Of a stretch of 64,000 nucleotides of DNA, positions 48,352 through 57,449 are shown piece after piece. Within the stretch, counting starts at the first letter, position 1. Every line of letters starts with the position of its first letter. Position numbers and translations under genes: made by a program. The stretch is from Demequina sp. NBRC 110056 (GTDB lineage Bacteria; Actinomycetota; Actinomycetes; Actinomycetales; Demequinaceae): NCBI RefSeq assembly GCF_002090155.1, contig NZ_BBRM01000003.1:372001-436000 (forward strand), in the 5' to 3' direction. The notes below the pieces were generated by a model. That model was not told where the DNA came from. It made no database searches and worked only from the letters and a program-made list of their open reading frames with translations.

Positions 48352-49334
48352 TGGCCGTCACCACGCAGACCACCGCCCCCGCCCGTGAGGTGACCCCGCT
48401 CGGGTCGATCTCTCGCTCGCGTCGCCTGAAGAACCAGACGATGGGCGTCGTCATCTACGGCGCGTTCATCCTCGCCCTGATCCCGCTCGTGTGGCTGTCG
48501 GTCACCGTCGTCATCAAGGGCATCGACCGCTTCCTCATCTCGGACGCGGACGGGCTCGACGCGGGCTTCAACCTCGAGTTCCTCAACCAGACGATGCGCG
48601 GCATCTTCGGCGCCGAGGCTCCGTACGGCGGCATCATGCACGCCATCGTCGGCACGCTGATGATGACGCTCGCCGCGACCATCATCTCGGTGCCGGTGGG
48701 CCTGCTCACCGCGATCTACCTCGTCGAGTACGGCACCGGCTGGCTCAAGCGCGCGATCACCTTCTTCGTGGACGTCATGACGGGCATCCCGTCGATCGTC
48801 GCGGGTCTGTTCGCCTACGCGCTCTTCGCCCTCACAGTCGGGCCAGGCACCAAGCTCGGCATCGTCGGCGCCATCGCGCTGTCGGTGCTGATGATCCCCG
48901 TCGTCGTGCGCTCGAGCGAGGAGATGCTGCGGCTCGTGCCCAACGAGCTGCGCGAGGCCTCCTACGCGCTCGGCGTGCCCAAGTGGCTGACGATCATCAA
49001 GGTCGTGCTGCGCACCTCGATCGCCGGCGTCACCACCGGCATCACCCTCGCGATCGCGCGCGTCGTCGGCGAGACGGCCCCGCTGCTCGTGGCGGTGGGC
49101 GTCGCGGACTCCCTGAACTGGAACCTGTTCGAGGGCCGCATGATGAGCCTTCCCGTCTACATCATCTCGGAGTACGAGAAGGGCGTCCTGCCCTGCAACA
49201 CCGACACCTGCATCGGCGAGATCACCGAGTACCGCGCCTGGGGCGCCGCGCTCGTGCTGATCCTCATCGTCATGGGCCTCAACCTCATCGCCCGCCTGAT
49301 CGCCAAGTACTTCTCCCCCAAGACCGGCCGCTGA
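48351..49334 (+). CDS. pstA: Phosphate ABC transporter permease PstA
   Basis: 327 residues from ATG 48351, overlapping the pstC stop by one base. Longer in-frame starts lie in pstC and are rejected. About six membrane segments; GIPSIVAGLFAYALF and the coupling loop LREASYALGVPKWLTIIKVVL are typical of PstA. A short periplasmic-side segment carries CNTDTC, a Cys pair that could form a disulphide, between the last two helices. Partner of PstC and PstB. Confidence 0.96.
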   Translation: MAVTTQTTAPAREVTPLGSISRSRRLKNQTMGVVIYGAFILALIPLVWLSVTVVIKGIDRFLISDADGLDAGFNLEFLNQTMRGIFGAEAPYGGIMHAIVGTLMMTLAATIISVPVGLLTAIYLVEYGTGWLKRAITFFVDVMTGIPSIVAGLFAYALFALTVGPGTKLGIVGAIALSVLMIPVVVRSSEEMLRLVPNELREASYALGVPKWLTIIKVVLRTSIAGVTTGITLAIARVVGETAPLLVAVGVADSLNWNLFEGRMMSLPVYIISEYEKGVLPCNTDTCIGEITEYRAWGAALVLILIVMGLNLIARLIAKYFSPKTGR

Positions 49335-49355
49335 GCCAGAAGAACCGGAGCACCC

Positions 49356-50135
49356 GTGTCCAAGCGCATCGACATCAACAACCTCAACGTCTACTACGGC
49401 AGCTTCCTCGCCGTGGAGGACGTGTCGCTGGCGATCGAGCCCAAGTCCGTCACCGCGTTCATCGGCCCGTCCGGCTGCGGCAAGTCCACCTTCCTGCGCA
49501 CGCTCAACCGCATGCACGAGGTCATCCCCGGCGCCCGCGTCGAGGGTGAGGTGCTCATGGACGGCGTCGACCTGTACGGCTCCGACGTCGACCCCGTGAC
49601 CGTCCGCCGCCACGTGGGCATGGTGTTCCAGCGCCCCAACCCGTTCCCCACGATGTCGATCTCGGAGAACGTGCTCGCGGGCGTGAAGCTCAACAACAAG
49701 CGCATCTCGCGGTCCGACGCCGAGGACCTCGTCGAGTCCTCGCTCAAGGGCGCCAACCTGTGGGAGGAGGTCAAGGACCGCCTCGACAAGCCCGGCTCCT
49801 CGCTCTCCGGTGGCCAGCAGCAGCGCCTGTGCATCGCCCGCGCGATCGCGATCAAGCCCGACGTGCTGCTGATGGACGAGCCCTGCTCGGCCCTGGACCC
49901 CATCTCGACGCTCGCGATCGAGGACCTCATCCAGGACCTCAAGGAGCAGTACACGATCGTCATCGTCACGCACAACATGCAGCAGGCGGCGCGCGTGTCC
50001 GACCGCACCGCGTTCTTCAACATCGCGGGCACCGGCAAGCCCGGCAAGCTCATCGAGATGAACGACACCCCGACCATGTTCTCGACGCCCGTCGAGAAGG
50101 CCACCGAGGACTACATCTCCGGCCGCTTCGGCTGA
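49356..50135 (+). CDS. pstB: Phosphate ABC transporter ATPase PstB
   Basis: 259 residues. Walker [11 protein letters not shown]-loop [10 protein letters not shown], signature [14 protein letters not shown] and Walker [14 protein letters not shown], followed by the H-loop in [10 protein letters not shown]. It powers phosphate import. The GTG start at 49356 is 21 bp after pstA with GGAG upstream. It ends the pst operon and is followed by a terminator. Confidence 0.97.
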   Translation: MSKRIDINNLNVYYGSFLAVEDVSLAIEPKSVTAFIGPSGCGKSTFLRTLNRMHEVIPGARVEGEVLMDGVDLYGSDVDPVTVRRHVGMVFQRPNPFPTMSISENVLAGVKLNNKRISRSDAEDLVESSLKGANLWEEVKDRLDKPGSSLSGGQQQRLCIARAIAIKPDVLLMDEPCSALDPISTLAIEDLIQDLKEQYTIVIVTHNMQQAARVSDRTAFFNIAGTGKPGKLIEMNDTPTMFSTPVEKATEDYISGRFG

Positions 50136-50151
50136 TCCGCGGCCACCCACG

Positions 50152-50183
50152 AGGCGCCGTCACCCCGCGGGGAGGCGGCGCCT
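50152..50183 (+). terminator. Terminator of the pst operon
   Basis: AGGCGCCG and CGGCGCCT enclose an inner CACCCCGCGGGGAG stem, 17 bp after the pstB stop. Confidence 0.78.
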
Positions 50184-50254
50184 TGGTGTTGTCAGGGTGA
50201 CGTCTCCGTGTCGTCCCAGCACGCGCATCGGCCCTCCGTCGTCGCCGCGCCCTC

Positions 50255-50349
50255 GACAGTTCCGAACATGTGCGCGACGACACGTCGCGACGGACGGCCG
50301 ATGCGCGCGCTCCCTCGGGGTGTCGCCGTCACCGACGTTCGGAAGTGTC
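50255..50349. repeat. Palindromic element, family A, copy 5
   Basis: Starts GACAGTTCCGAACATG and ends GACGTTCGGAAGTGTC, exactly 95 bp, 22 bp after a CGCATCGGCCCTCC word. It contains its own GCCGATGCG (50297). The rest of the 379-bp gap to the lipoprotein gene holds one more such word (50392) and nothing else I can identify. Confidence 0.87.
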
Positions 50350-50514
50350 GGGCGCGGGGGCGGCGGGGGAGCGGACGTCACGGTCCGCAGCGCCGATGCG
50401 CTCGCCGGCGTGGGCGGTCACCGTCGCCCCTGACGGCGCGACAGCACGGCTCGCGGTGCGCGGGTCAGACTGGAGGAGCAGAGCCTCCGAGGCGGGGCTG
50501 CCGGTGGAGCCGGG

Positions 50515-50982
50515 TCAGCCGATGGCGTCGACGACCGACTGGTACTCGGGCAGGGTGGCGTCCATGACGGGCACCTCGACGGAGTAGGCACCCTCGGTGG
50601 CCGAGACGAACGACGTCTCCGCGAGCAGGCCGGGTGCCGCGGGCGCGGTGCCGGAGACCTCGGTCGCGTCGCCGTCGGGGCCCAGGCGCGTCGAGCCCAT
50701 GGAGGGCACGTCGACGCTGGTCGACGTCGCGCCGTCGAAGGTGACGTCGACGGTGATGTCCTCGGAGGACCCGTTGTAGAGCGTGCCGATGAGCGTCGCG
50801 GGCGAGCCCTCGGCCTCCGTCACGACGATGAGGTTCAGCGCCTCGACCTCGCCGACGATGAGCTGCGACCCGTCCGAGGCGGCGTAGTTCTCCTTGGTCG
50901 TGATGGGGTTCACGTACGAGCAGCCGGCCAGGGCGAGGGCTGCGAGGGAGGCGGCGGCGCCTGCGGCGATGGAGGGCTTCAC
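50515..50982 (-). CDS. Predicted lipoprotein next to carD
   Basis: 155 residues from GTG 50982, with AGGAAG about 10 nt upstream. A longer reading frame from 51048 crosses the promoter and is rejected. A lipobox LAGC (Cys21) follows a short signal, then a small beta-rich domain: [34 protein letters not shown]. The middle part looks like a DUF-type immunoglobulin fold found next to carD in actinobacteria. Function unknown. It has a TATCCT-like -10 box (51018-51023 on the complement) and diverges from carD. Confidence 0.8.
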   Translation of the reverse strand: MKPSIAAGAAASLAALALAGCSYVNPITTKENYAASDGSQLIVGEVEALNLIVVTEAEGSPATLIGTLYNGSSEDITVDVTFDGATSTSVDVPSMGSTRLGPDGDATEVSGTAPAAPGLLAETSFVSATEGAYSVEVPVMDATLPEYQSVVDAIG

Positions 50983-51143
50983 GGCGAGGAACTTCCTTTC
51001 GGGGCGGGACTGCCACAAGGATACTGGTGCCAGGCGCATCGGCTCCACCGGCGCGTCGGTGCTGGACGTGGATCAGAAGCCCTGTTAATGCGGCGTGTCG
51101 CGGTGGTAGAATCGTGGTTACGCGAAGAGAGGCTCACTCCACA

Positions 51144-51626
51144 ATGAACTTTGCCGTCGGCGAGACCGTCGTCTACCCGCACCACGGTGCGGCGCAGATC
51201 CAGGACATCAAGAAGCGGACCATCAGGGGCGAGGAGAAGACGTACCTCAAGCTCAAGGTGGCCCAGGGAGACCTGACCATCGAGGTCCCCGCCGAGAACG
51301 TCGACCTCGTGGGTGTCCGCGACGTCGTCGACGAGGCCGGCCTCGAGAAGGTCTTCGGCGTCCTGCGTGAGCCCTACATCGAGGAGCCCACCAACTGGTC
51401 GCGTCGCTACAAGGCGAACGTCGAGAAGCTCGCCTCGGGTGACGTCATCCGCGTCGCCGAGGTCGTCCGCGACCTGTCGCGTCGCGACACCGACAAGGGC
51501 CTGTCCGCCGGCGAGAAGCGCCTGCTGCACAAGGCGCGTCAGATTCTCGTCAGCGAGCTCGCGCTCGCCGAGAAGTGCGGCGAGGAGGCCGCGGAGGCCC
51601 GTCTGGACGAGGTCCTCGCCTCGTGA
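51144..51626 (+). CDS. carD: RNA polymerase-binding transcription factor CarD
   Basis: 160 residues from ATG 51144, the usual size. A RapA/TRCF-type RNAP interaction domain ([38 protein letters not shown]) is followed by the helical DNA-binding half with [28 protein letters not shown], which contains the conserved Trp that wedges open promoter complexes. It stabilises open complexes at rRNA and many other promoters. A TAGAAT box lies upstream at about 51111, with a leader of roughly 30 nt. Its stop overlaps the ispD start. Confidence 0.97.
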   Translation: MNFAVGETVVYPHHGAAQIQDIKKRTIRGEEKTYLKLKVAQGDLTIEVPAENVDLVGVRDVVDEAGLEKVFGVLREPYIEEPTNWSRRYKANVEKLASGDVIRVAEVVRDLSRRDTDKGLSAGEKRLLHKARQILVSELALAEKCGEEAAEARLDEVLAS

Positions 51627-52294
51627 CCATCGCGGCGGTCGTCACGGCCGCCGGTTCGGGATCCCGCCTGGGCGCTGACGTGCCGAAGGCCCTCCTGCAC
51701 GTGGAGGGTCGCGCGCTCGTCGCCTGGGCGGTGTCGCGCCTCGGGGAGATCGCCGAGGCCGTCGTCGTCACGGCTCCCGCCGCTCACCTGAGCGCGTTCG
51801 AGGAGGCCGTCGACGGCGCCGCGCGCGTGGTCGCCGGCGGCGACACCCGCCAGGACTCCGTCGCCGCGGGCCTCGCGGCGCTCGCGCTGGACGACGACGA
51901 CATCGTGCTCATCCACGACGCCGCGCGCGCGTTCCAGGACCCGTCGGTCGCCGCCGCGACCGTGCGGGCCGTGCAGTCCGGCGCCGACGGCGCCATCCCC
52001 GTGCTGCCCGTCGTCGACACGCTCGTCACGGCACCCGGCCCCGACGGCTCGGTGGGCGACCCCGTCGACCGCGAGGCCTTCCGCGCCGTCCAGACGCCCC
52101 AGACGTTCCGCGCGCGCGTCGCCCTCGACGCGCATCGGCGCGGCTCGGCCGGCGCCACGGACGACGCGAGCCTCGCGCGCGAGCTCGGCTACCGCATCGT
52201 CGCCGTCGACGGCCACGAGTGGGGCTTCAAGGTGACGCGCCCGTCCGACCTGCCCCTCGCCCTGTCCATCGCCGCTCAGCTGGAGGCGCCGTGA
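51623..52294 (+). CDS. ispD: 2-C-methyl-D-erythritol 4-phosphate cytidylyltransferase
   Basis: 223 residues from GTG 51623, overlapping the carD stop (GTGA). The nucleotide-binding [21 protein letters not shown] is near the N-terminus, then [18 protein letters not shown] and VQTPQTFR. It makes CDP-methylerythritol in the MEP isoprenoid pathway. It overlaps ispF by 4 bp, so carD-ispD-ispF form one coupled unit, as in mycobacteria. Confidence 0.96.
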   Translation: MTIAAVVTAAGSGSRLGADVPKALLHVEGRALVAWAVSRLGEIAEAVVVTAPAAHLSAFEEAVDGAARVVAGGDTRQDSVAAGLAALALDDDDIVLIHDAARAFQDPSVAAATVRAVQSGADGAIPVLPVVDTLVTAPGPDGSVGDPVDREAFRAVQTPQTFRARVALDAHRRGSAGATDDASLARELGYRIVAVDGHEWGFKVTRPSDLPLALSIAAQLEAP

Positions 52295-52773
52295 ACCGCT
52301 CGTCCCTGCCCCGCGTCGGCACTGGCGTCGACGTCCACGCCTTCGGCGGCGACGGCGAGCTCGCCCTCGCCGGCCTCACGTGGCCCGGCGAGACGCCGCT
52401 GTCGGGACACTCCGACGGCGACGTGGCGGCGCACGCCGCGTGCGATGCGCTGCTCAGCGCCGCTGCGCTGGGGGACCTGGGCTCCAACTTCGGCACCGAC
52501 CGCCCCGAGTGGGTCGGCGCCGCGGGTGTGGCGCTGCTCGCCGAGACGGCGCGGCTGGTGCGCGCTGCCGGCTTCGAGGTCGGCAACGTGTCGGTGCAGG
52601 TGCTCGGCAACCGGCCCAAGCTCGCGCCCCGCCGTGCCGAGGCGGAGCAGGCCCTGTCCGACGCCGCCGGCGCGCCCGTCACAGTGAGCGCGACCACCAC
52701 CGACGGGCTTGGTCTGACGGGCCGCGGCGAGGGCGTCGCGGCCATCGCCACCGCGCTCGTCTTCCCTGCGTGA
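52291..52773 (+). CDS. ispF: 2-C-methyl-D-erythritol 2,4-cyclodiphosphate synthase
   Basis: 160 residues from GTG 52291. The zinc-binding DVHAF and the [20 protein letters not shown] block, [11 protein letters not shown] and [16 protein letters not shown] are all present. It closes the cyclodiphosphate ring in the MEP pathway. It overlaps the ispD stop by 4 bp. The usual ispE step in between is encoded elsewhere. cysS follows from its own promoter. Confidence 0.97.
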   Translation: MNRSSLPRVGTGVDVHAFGGDGELALAGLTWPGETPLSGHSDGDVAAHAACDALLSAAALGDLGSNFGTDRPEWVGAAGVALLAETARLVRAAGFEVGNVSVQVLGNRPKLAPRRAEAEQALSDAAGAPVTVSATTTDGLGLTGRGEGVAAIATALVFPA

Positions 52774-52779
52774 GCCCGG

Positions 52780-52785
52780 TAGCCT
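52780..52785 (+). promoter_or_regulatory. -10 box TAGCCT of cysS
   Basis: TAGCCT lies 7 nt before GTG 52793 with no Shine-Dalgarno in between. A leaderless transcript is likely. Confidence 0.5.
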
Positions 52786-52792
52786 GGCACGC

Positions 52793-54214
52793 GTGACCCT
52801 GCACCTGTTCGACACCTCCACCCGCACCGAGCGCGCGTTCGAGCCGCTCGAGCCCGGGAAGGTCGGCATCTACCTGTGCGGCCCCACGGTCCAGGGCAGC
52901 CCGCACGTGGGGCACCTGCGCAGCGCCGTCGCGTTCGACGTGCTGCAGCGCTGGCTCGAGCGCACCGGCCACGACGTGACGATGGTGCGCAACGTCACCG
53001 ACATCGACGACAAGACGCTCGCCAAGGCCGCCGAGGCCGGCGTGCCGTGGTGGGCGTGGGCGCTCACCTTCGAGCGCGAGTTCCAGGCGGCCTACGCCGC
53101 GGTCGGGGTGCGCCCGCCCGCCGCCGAGCCGCGCGCGACCGGCCACATCCCCGAGATCATCGCGCTCGTGGCCGCGCTCGTGGACGGCGGCCACGCCTAC
53201 GAGCACGACGGCTCGGTCTACTTCGACGTGCGCTCATTCCCCGAGTACGGCTCGCTCACGCGTCAGGCCCTCGAGGACCTCACGCCCGCGCCCGACGCGC
53301 CCGCGGACGCCAAGCGCGACCCGCGCGACTTCGCCCTCTGGAAGGCCGCCAAGCCCGGCGAGCCCGCCACGGCCAGCTGGGACTCGCCCTGGGGTCCGGG
53401 CCGCCCGGGCTGGCACATCGAGTGCTCCGCCATGGCGCGGCGCTTCCTGGGCTCGGAGTTCGACATCCACGGCGGCGGCCTCGACCTGCGCTTCCCGCAC
53501 CACGAGAACGAGCAGGCGCAGTCCCGCGCCGCCGGCGACGGCTTCGCCCGCCTGTGGATGCACTCCGCGTGGGTCACGCAGTCGGGCGCCAAGATGTCCA
53601 AGTCGCTCGGCAATGGGCTGCTCGTGTCCGAGGTGCTGTCCCGGTACCCCGCCCCCGCGCTGCGCCTTGCCCTCGCGCAGGTCCACTACCGGTCGATGCT
53701 CGAGTACTCGGACCAGACCATGGAGGACGCCGCCGCGACGTGGGGCCGCCTCGCGGGCTTCGTGTCCCGCGCGTCCGAGCGCGTGGGGGCGGTGAGCTCC
53801 GCCGAGGTGGCCGCAGCCGAGCTGCCCGAGGCGTTCGTCGAGGCGATGGACGACGACCTGTCCGTGCCGCGCGCGCTCGCCCACGTCCACGAGACGGTGC
53901 GCTCCGGCAACGCCGCGCTCACCGCCGGGGACGACGCGACGGTGTCCAGCGCGCTGCTGTCCGTGCGCGCGATGCTCGGCGCGCTCGGCCTCGACCCCGC
54001 CTCCGAGGAGTGGGCCGAGGCCGGCTCGGAGTCATCGGGTGCCATGACGGCGCTCGACTCGCTGGTGCGCGCGGACATCGACGCGCGCGCCGCCGCCCGC
54101 GCAGCGAAGGACTGGGCCACGGCCGACGCGATCCGCGACCGGCTCGCCGCCGCGGGCATCGTCATCGAGGACGCCGCCGACGGCGCCCGGTGGTCCCTCG
54201 CCGCAGACTCCTGA
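52793..54214 (+). CDS. cysS: Cysteinyl-tRNA synthetase
   Basis: 473 residues. The class I motifs are [17 protein letters not shown] (HIGH-like) and KMSKS, with the zinc-site Cys in [30 protein letters not shown] and [11 protein letters not shown]. Zn coordination involves the Cys of IECS and the His of HHENE. It charges tRNA-Cys. The C-terminal DALR-like helical region is intact. It lies between ispF and rlmB as in Mycobacterium, but here a 587-bp tract of repeats separates it from rlmB. Confidence 0.97.
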   Translation: MTLHLFDTSTRTERAFEPLEPGKVGIYLCGPTVQGSPHVGHLRSAVAFDVLQRWLERTGHDVTMVRNVTDIDDKTLAKAAEAGVPWWAWALTFEREFQAAYAAVGVRPPAAEPRATGHIPEIIALVAALVDGGHAYEHDGSVYFDVRSFPEYGSLTRQALEDLTPAPDAPADAKRDPRDFALWKAAKPGEPATASWDSPWGPGRPGWHIECSAMARRFLGSEFDIHGGGLDLRFPHHENEQAQSRAAGDGFARLWMHSAWVTQSGAKMSKSLGNGLLVSEVLSRYPAPALRLALAQVHYRSMLEYSDQTMEDAAATWGRLAGFVSRASERVGAVSSAEVAAAELPEAFVEAMDDDLSVPRALAHVHETVRSGNAALTAGDDATVSSALLSVRAMLGALGLDPASEEWAEAGSESSGAMTALDSLVRADIDARAAARAAKDWATADAIRDRLAAAGIVIEDAADGARWSLAADS

Positions 54215-54281
54215 GCGTTCGAGCGCACCCCAGCCCGCGCATCGGCCCGCCGGCTCTTGCCGCCCGCGCAATGCCTCCGCT

Positions 54282-54377
54282 GACACTCTGAACCAAGGGC
54301 GCGCGCGCCACGCCGGTGGCGACCCGCGCATCGGCCGTGCGCACGGGGTGTCGCGCCAAGAATTGGTTCGTACTGTC
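54282..54377. repeat. Palindromic element, family B, copy 4
   Basis: Starts GACACTCTGAACCAAGGG and ends AATTGGTTCGTACTGTC, 96 bp. It carries a CGCATCGGC word inside (54327). The first ~75 bp plus upstream flank are almost identical to copy 5 at 54535. Confidence 0.8.
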
Positions 54378-54402
54378 AGCGCGGCGCAGGGGTCCGAGGC
54401 CC

Positions 54403-54506
54403 GTACCACTCAACACACGGGCGGGACGGGTGTGACGCGTGCGGCTCGTGGTGATGCTCATCGGTCCCAGGAGTCCCGTGCGTCCCAGCTGTGTGGTGAG
54501 CGGTAC
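54403..54506. repeat. Palindromic element, family C, copy 3
   Basis: Starts GTACCACTCAACACACGG and ends CAGCTGTGTGGTGAGCGGTAC, exactly 104 bp. It lies between the two near-duplicate family B copies. Confidence 0.85.
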
Positions 54507-54534
54507 GCCGGGCCGCCCGCGCACTGCCTCCGCT

Positions 54535-54630
54535 GACACTCTGAACCAAGGGCGCGCGCGCCACGCCGGTGGCGACCCGCTCATCGGCCCCGCGCACGGC
54601 GTGTCGCATCAGAATCTGGTTCGCACCGTC
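54535..54630. repeat. Palindromic element, family B, copy 5
   Basis: Starts GACACTCTGAACCAAGGG and ends ATCTGGTTCGCACCGTC, 96 bp. It duplicates copy 4 with a 253-bp offset that includes the family C copy in between. Confidence 0.8.
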
Positions 54631-54645
54631 AGAGGCGCGGGTTCC

Positions 54646-54740
54646 GACAGTTCCGAACATCTGCGCTCCCGACACCCCGGCGCGGCGCCGCATCGAAGCA
54701 CCGGCCGCGGCGCGTCGGCGCGCAGATGTTCGGAACTGTC
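54646..54740. repeat. Palindromic element, family A, copy 6
   Basis: Starts GACAGTTCCGAACATC and ends AGATGTTCGGAACTGTC, exactly 95 bp. It is the fourth element in the cysS-rlmB gap and ends 50 bp before the rlmB -10 box. Nothing else but a GCCGATGCG word (54760) is seen in this gap. Confidence 0.88.
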
Positions 54741-54789
54741 GGGGGAGTGGCGGCGGAGGGCCGATGCGCGGGCCGGGTGGGCGCCCGAC

Positions 54790-54795
54790 TACCCT
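54790..54795 (+). promoter_or_regulatory. -10 box TACCCT of rlmB
   Basis: TACCCT lies 6 nt before ATG 54802, suggesting a leaderless mRNA. A GCCGATGCG word lies in the -35 region. Confidence 0.5.
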
Positions 54796-54801
54796 TGTCT
54801 C

Positions 54802-55758
54802 ATGGCTGGAAACTCGAAGCGCCGCGGCGCGACCCGCACGGCGGGCTCCAAGAAGGGCGCGCTGAAGGGCACCGGCGGCCACGGTCGCAAGGCGCTCGAG
54901 GGCAAGGGCCCCACGCCCAAGGCCGAGGACCGGCCCAACCACAAGGCGTACAAGGCCAAGCGTAAGGCCGAGTCCGACGCCGCCAAGCGCCCGCAGTCGC
55001 GCCGCACGACCCCGCGCGACCGCACGTCCGGCTCGCTGGAGCTCGTGATCGGCCGCAACTCGGTGGTCGAGGCGCTGCGGATGGGCATGGCGGCGGAACG
55101 GCTGTCGGTCTTCAACCGCATCGACTCCGACGACCGCGTCACGGAGATCGTCTCGCTCGCCGTCGAGCACGGGCTCGAGGTGCGCGAGGTCACCAAGGCC
55201 ACGCTGGACACCCTCGCCGGCGGCTCGCCGCACCAGGGCGTCGCGCTCGAGGTGCCGCCCTACGCGTACGCGGACCCCGAGGACCTGCTCGAGGGACGCG
55301 CGCCCGTGCGCATCGTCGCGCTCGACGGCATCCAGGACCCGCGCAACCTCGGCGCGATCATGCGCTCGGCCGCGGCGTTCGGCGCGACCGGCATCGTGAT
55401 CCCCGAGCGGCGCGCGGCCGGCGTGACCGTCGCCGCGTGGAAGGTGTCCGCCGGGGCGGCCGCGCGCCTTCCCGTCGCGCGCGCCACCAACCTCACCCGC
55501 ACGATCGAGGCCTACAAGAAGGCCGGCTGCTTCGTCGTGGGCCTCGACGCCGGCGGCGAGGTCGAGATCGCGCAGTCGCAGCTGCTCGACGGACCGCTGG
55601 TGATCGTCACGGGAGCCGAGGGCGGCGGGCTGTCGCGCCTGGTACGCGAGGCGTGCGACCAGATCGTGTCCATCCCGATCGCGGCCGACACCGAGAGCCT
55701 CAACGCCTCGGTCGCGGCGTCGATCGCGCTGTACGAGGCGCGCAAGGCGCTCGGCTGA
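54802..55758 (+). CDS. rlmB: 23S rRNA (guanosine 2'-O)-methyltransferase RlmB (SpoU family)
   Basis: 318 residues from ATG 54802. A basic Lys/Arg-rich leader (about 1-75) precedes the L30e-like substrate domain and a SpoU/TrmH knot: LDGIQDPRNLGAIMRSAAAFGA, VIVTGAEGGGLSRLVREACD and SIPIAADTESLNASVAASIALYE. It 2-prime-O-methylates a guanosine in 23S rRNA. Longer in-frame starts run through repeats B5 and A6 and are rejected. It is downstream of cysS as in mycobacteria. The basic leader probably aids rRNA binding. Confidence 0.94.
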   Translation: MAGNSKRRGATRTAGSKKGALKGTGGHGRKALEGKGPTPKAEDRPNHKAYKAKRKAESDAAKRPQSRRTTPRDRTSGSLELVIGRNSVVEALRMGMAAERLSVFNRIDSDDRVTEIVSLAVEHGLEVREVTKATLDTLAGGSPHQGVALEVPPYAYADPEDLLEGRAPVRIVALDGIQDPRNLGAIMRSAAAFGATGIVIPERRAAGVTVAAWKVSAGAAARLPVARATNLTRTIEAYKKAGCFVVGLDAGGEVEIAQSQLLDGPLVIVTGAEGGGLSRLVREACDQIVSIPIAADTESLNASVAASIALYEARKALG

Positions 55759-55779
55759 TCCGCGCCTGACCTCCAGCGC

Positions 55780-57228
55780 CTACTCGGTGGTCGGTGCCGT
55801 CGGGGGAGTGGGCGCGTCGTCGTCCTCACGACCCGGCACCGCCGGACGGTGGGTGACGGGGATGCGCGTCGAGGAGCGGCGCACGGTCGGCGGCTCCGAC
55901 TCCTCCGGCTCGGGCACCCGGCCCCACGCGTACGTGTTGTCGTTCGCGTACGGGTCGCGCGCTGTGTACGTGTGCCCGTGCTCCTCCGTGAGCGCCGGCA
56001 GCTCGGCAGTCATCTCGGCGAGGGAGCGGCCCAGCACCGCCTGCTCGTCGTCCTTGGTCGGAAGGATGTTCTTGACGTAGCTCGCCGTCGCGACGGGGAG
56101 CGACACGTCGTGGTCCGCGGCCTCCGCGAGGTACCAGCGGTGGTCGAGGACCTCGTGGTAGACCTGCGCGGGCTCGAGCTTGCCGCGCAGCGCGCGCGGC
56201 ACCGCCCGGACGGTCGGCTCGAACATCGTGGTGAGCCACTCGTGCGCCGCGTGGGACTCGTCGAGGTCGGGGTTGTCGCTCCACGCGCGGAACTCGTCGA
56301 GGTCGTTGAGCAGGCGGCGGGCCTGGTTCTCCTGCACGTCGAGGCCGGTGAGGCGCATGAGGCGGCGCTGGTGGTAGCCGGCGTCGACCACCTTGGGGCG
56401 GATCGTGACCGCGGTGCCGTCCTCGGTCTCGTCCATGTCGATCTCGTCGAGGTCGAAGCCCAGCTCGTTGAGCTGGCGCACCCGCTCCGCGACGCGCATG
56501 CGGATGTTCGACGTGTGTGTCGTGGTCTCCGTCAGCGCGCTCCACAGCTCCCGGTAGCGCTTCTCGAGCCGCGCGCCGATCTCGAACGGGTCGACCCCGT
56601 CGTCGAGGTCCTCGGAGCCCTGCAGGTCGAGCAGCTCGCCCGTGATGTTGGTGGTGGCGATGTCGAGGTCCGTCTCGCGCTGACCGTTGGTGAGCCGGGG
56701 GTGGATGTCGCCGGTCTCGGCGTCCACCAGGTAGGCGGAGAACTCGGAGGCGTCGCGTCGGAACAGCGCGTTCGACAGCGACACGTCGCCCCAGTAGAAG
56801 CCCAGCAGGTGCAGCCTCACGAGCAGCACCGACAGCGCGCCCACGAGGCGCTTCAGCGTGCCCTGGCGCAGCCCCTGCGCGAAGAGCGCGCGGTACGGCA
56901 GCGAGAACGCGAGGTGCTCGGTGACGAGGGCCGCGGACAGCGGCTCGCCCGAGGGCGACGTCCGTCCCGACACCACCGCGACGGGGTGCACGCACGGCGC
57001 CTCGAGCCGCTGCAGCTCCCGCAGCATCGCGAACTCGCGGTGGGCGATCTCCGCGTTGGTCTCCTTGACCGCGATGACGCCGTCGCCGTGCCGCACGAAC
57101 CGCACGACGTGTCGCGACAGGCCCCGCGGGAGCGCCGCGATGTGCTCCTCCGGCCACGCCTCGAGCGGGATCTCCCACGGCAGCTCGATGAGGGCGGGAT
57201 CAGCGGCTCCGGAGATGTGCAGCGGCAT
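55780..57228 (-). CDS. DUF4032 kinase-like protein
   Basis: 482 residues from ATG 57228; on this strand TACGCT lies 6 nt upstream, so it looks leaderless. The first half resembles a lipopolysaccharide-kinase/Kdo-kinase-type fold: VIAVKETNAEIAHREFAML (ATP-site Lys), then LHLLGFYWGDVSLSNALF as catalytic loop and AYLVDAETGD as the metal-binding Asp. The usual HRD is GD here. The second half is the DUF4032 domain (FDLDEIDMDETEDGTAVTIRPK, HEWLTTMFEP, YHEVLDHRWYLAEA). The C-terminal ~70 residues are Pro-rich and disordered. It is conserved in actinobacteria, with unknown substrate. Convergent with rlmB. Confidence 0.85.
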   Translation of the reverse strand: MPLHISGAADPALIELPWEIPLEAWPEEHIAALPRGLSRHVVRFVRHGDGVIAVKETNAEIAHREFAMLRELQRLEAPCVHPVAVVSGRTSPSGEPLSAALVTEHLAFSLPYRALFAQGLRQGTLKRLVGALSVLLVRLHLLGFYWGDVSLSNALFRRDASEFSAYLVDAETGDIHPRLTNGQRETDLDIATTNITGELLDLQGSEDLDDGVDPFEIGARLEKRYRELWSALTETTTHTSNIRMRVAERVRQLNELGFDLDEIDMDETEDGTAVTIRPKVVDAGYHQRRLMRLTGLDVQENQARRLLNDLDEFRAWSDNPDLDESHAAHEWLTTMFEPTVRAVPRALRGKLEPAQVYHEVLDHRWYLAEAADHDVSLPVATASYVKNILPTKDDEQAVLGRSLAEMTAELPALTEEHGHTYTARDPYANDNTYAWGRVPEPEESEPPTVRRSSTRIPVTHRPAVPGREDDDAPTPPTAPTTE

Positions 57229-57292
57229 GGGCCCAGCGTATCCGCCGTGCCCCACCCCGCTCGCAGGCGACGCGGGCGCACCACCCAGCGAG

Positions 57293-57358
57293 CGCATCGG
57301 CCGTCTGCACGGTCAGACAGAGGGCCTAGACACGCCCAGCGGGCGGAGGGCCGATGCG
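57293..57358. repeat. Inverted pair of CGCATCGGC / GCCGATGCG words
   Basis: AGCGCATCGGCC (57291) and GGCCGATGCGCG (57349) face each other across 47 bp between a leaderless start and a terminator. They could pair as a hairpin. It is the clearest inverted pair of this motif in the window. Confidence 0.6.
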
Positions 57359-57402
57359 CGGGCTGGCTTCCCCCGCCACACGGGCCTGCACTGGAGACAG
57401 CA

Positions 57403-57434
57403 GAAGGGGCGGCCCCTGACGGGACCGCCCCTTC
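57403..57434 (-). terminator. Terminator of the sugar ABC ATPase gene
   Basis: GAAGGGGCGG and CCGCCCCTTC form a perfect 10-bp stem, 15 bp beyond the stop on the minus strand. It resembles the ppa terminator. Confidence 0.8.
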
Positions 57435-57449
57435 CGGTGAAGCGTGGAG

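Noticed and set aside
54439-54801. Longer rlmB start through repeats C3, B5 and A6
   Set aside because: The extension consists of repeat sequence. ATG 54802 has a -10 box 6 nt upstream.
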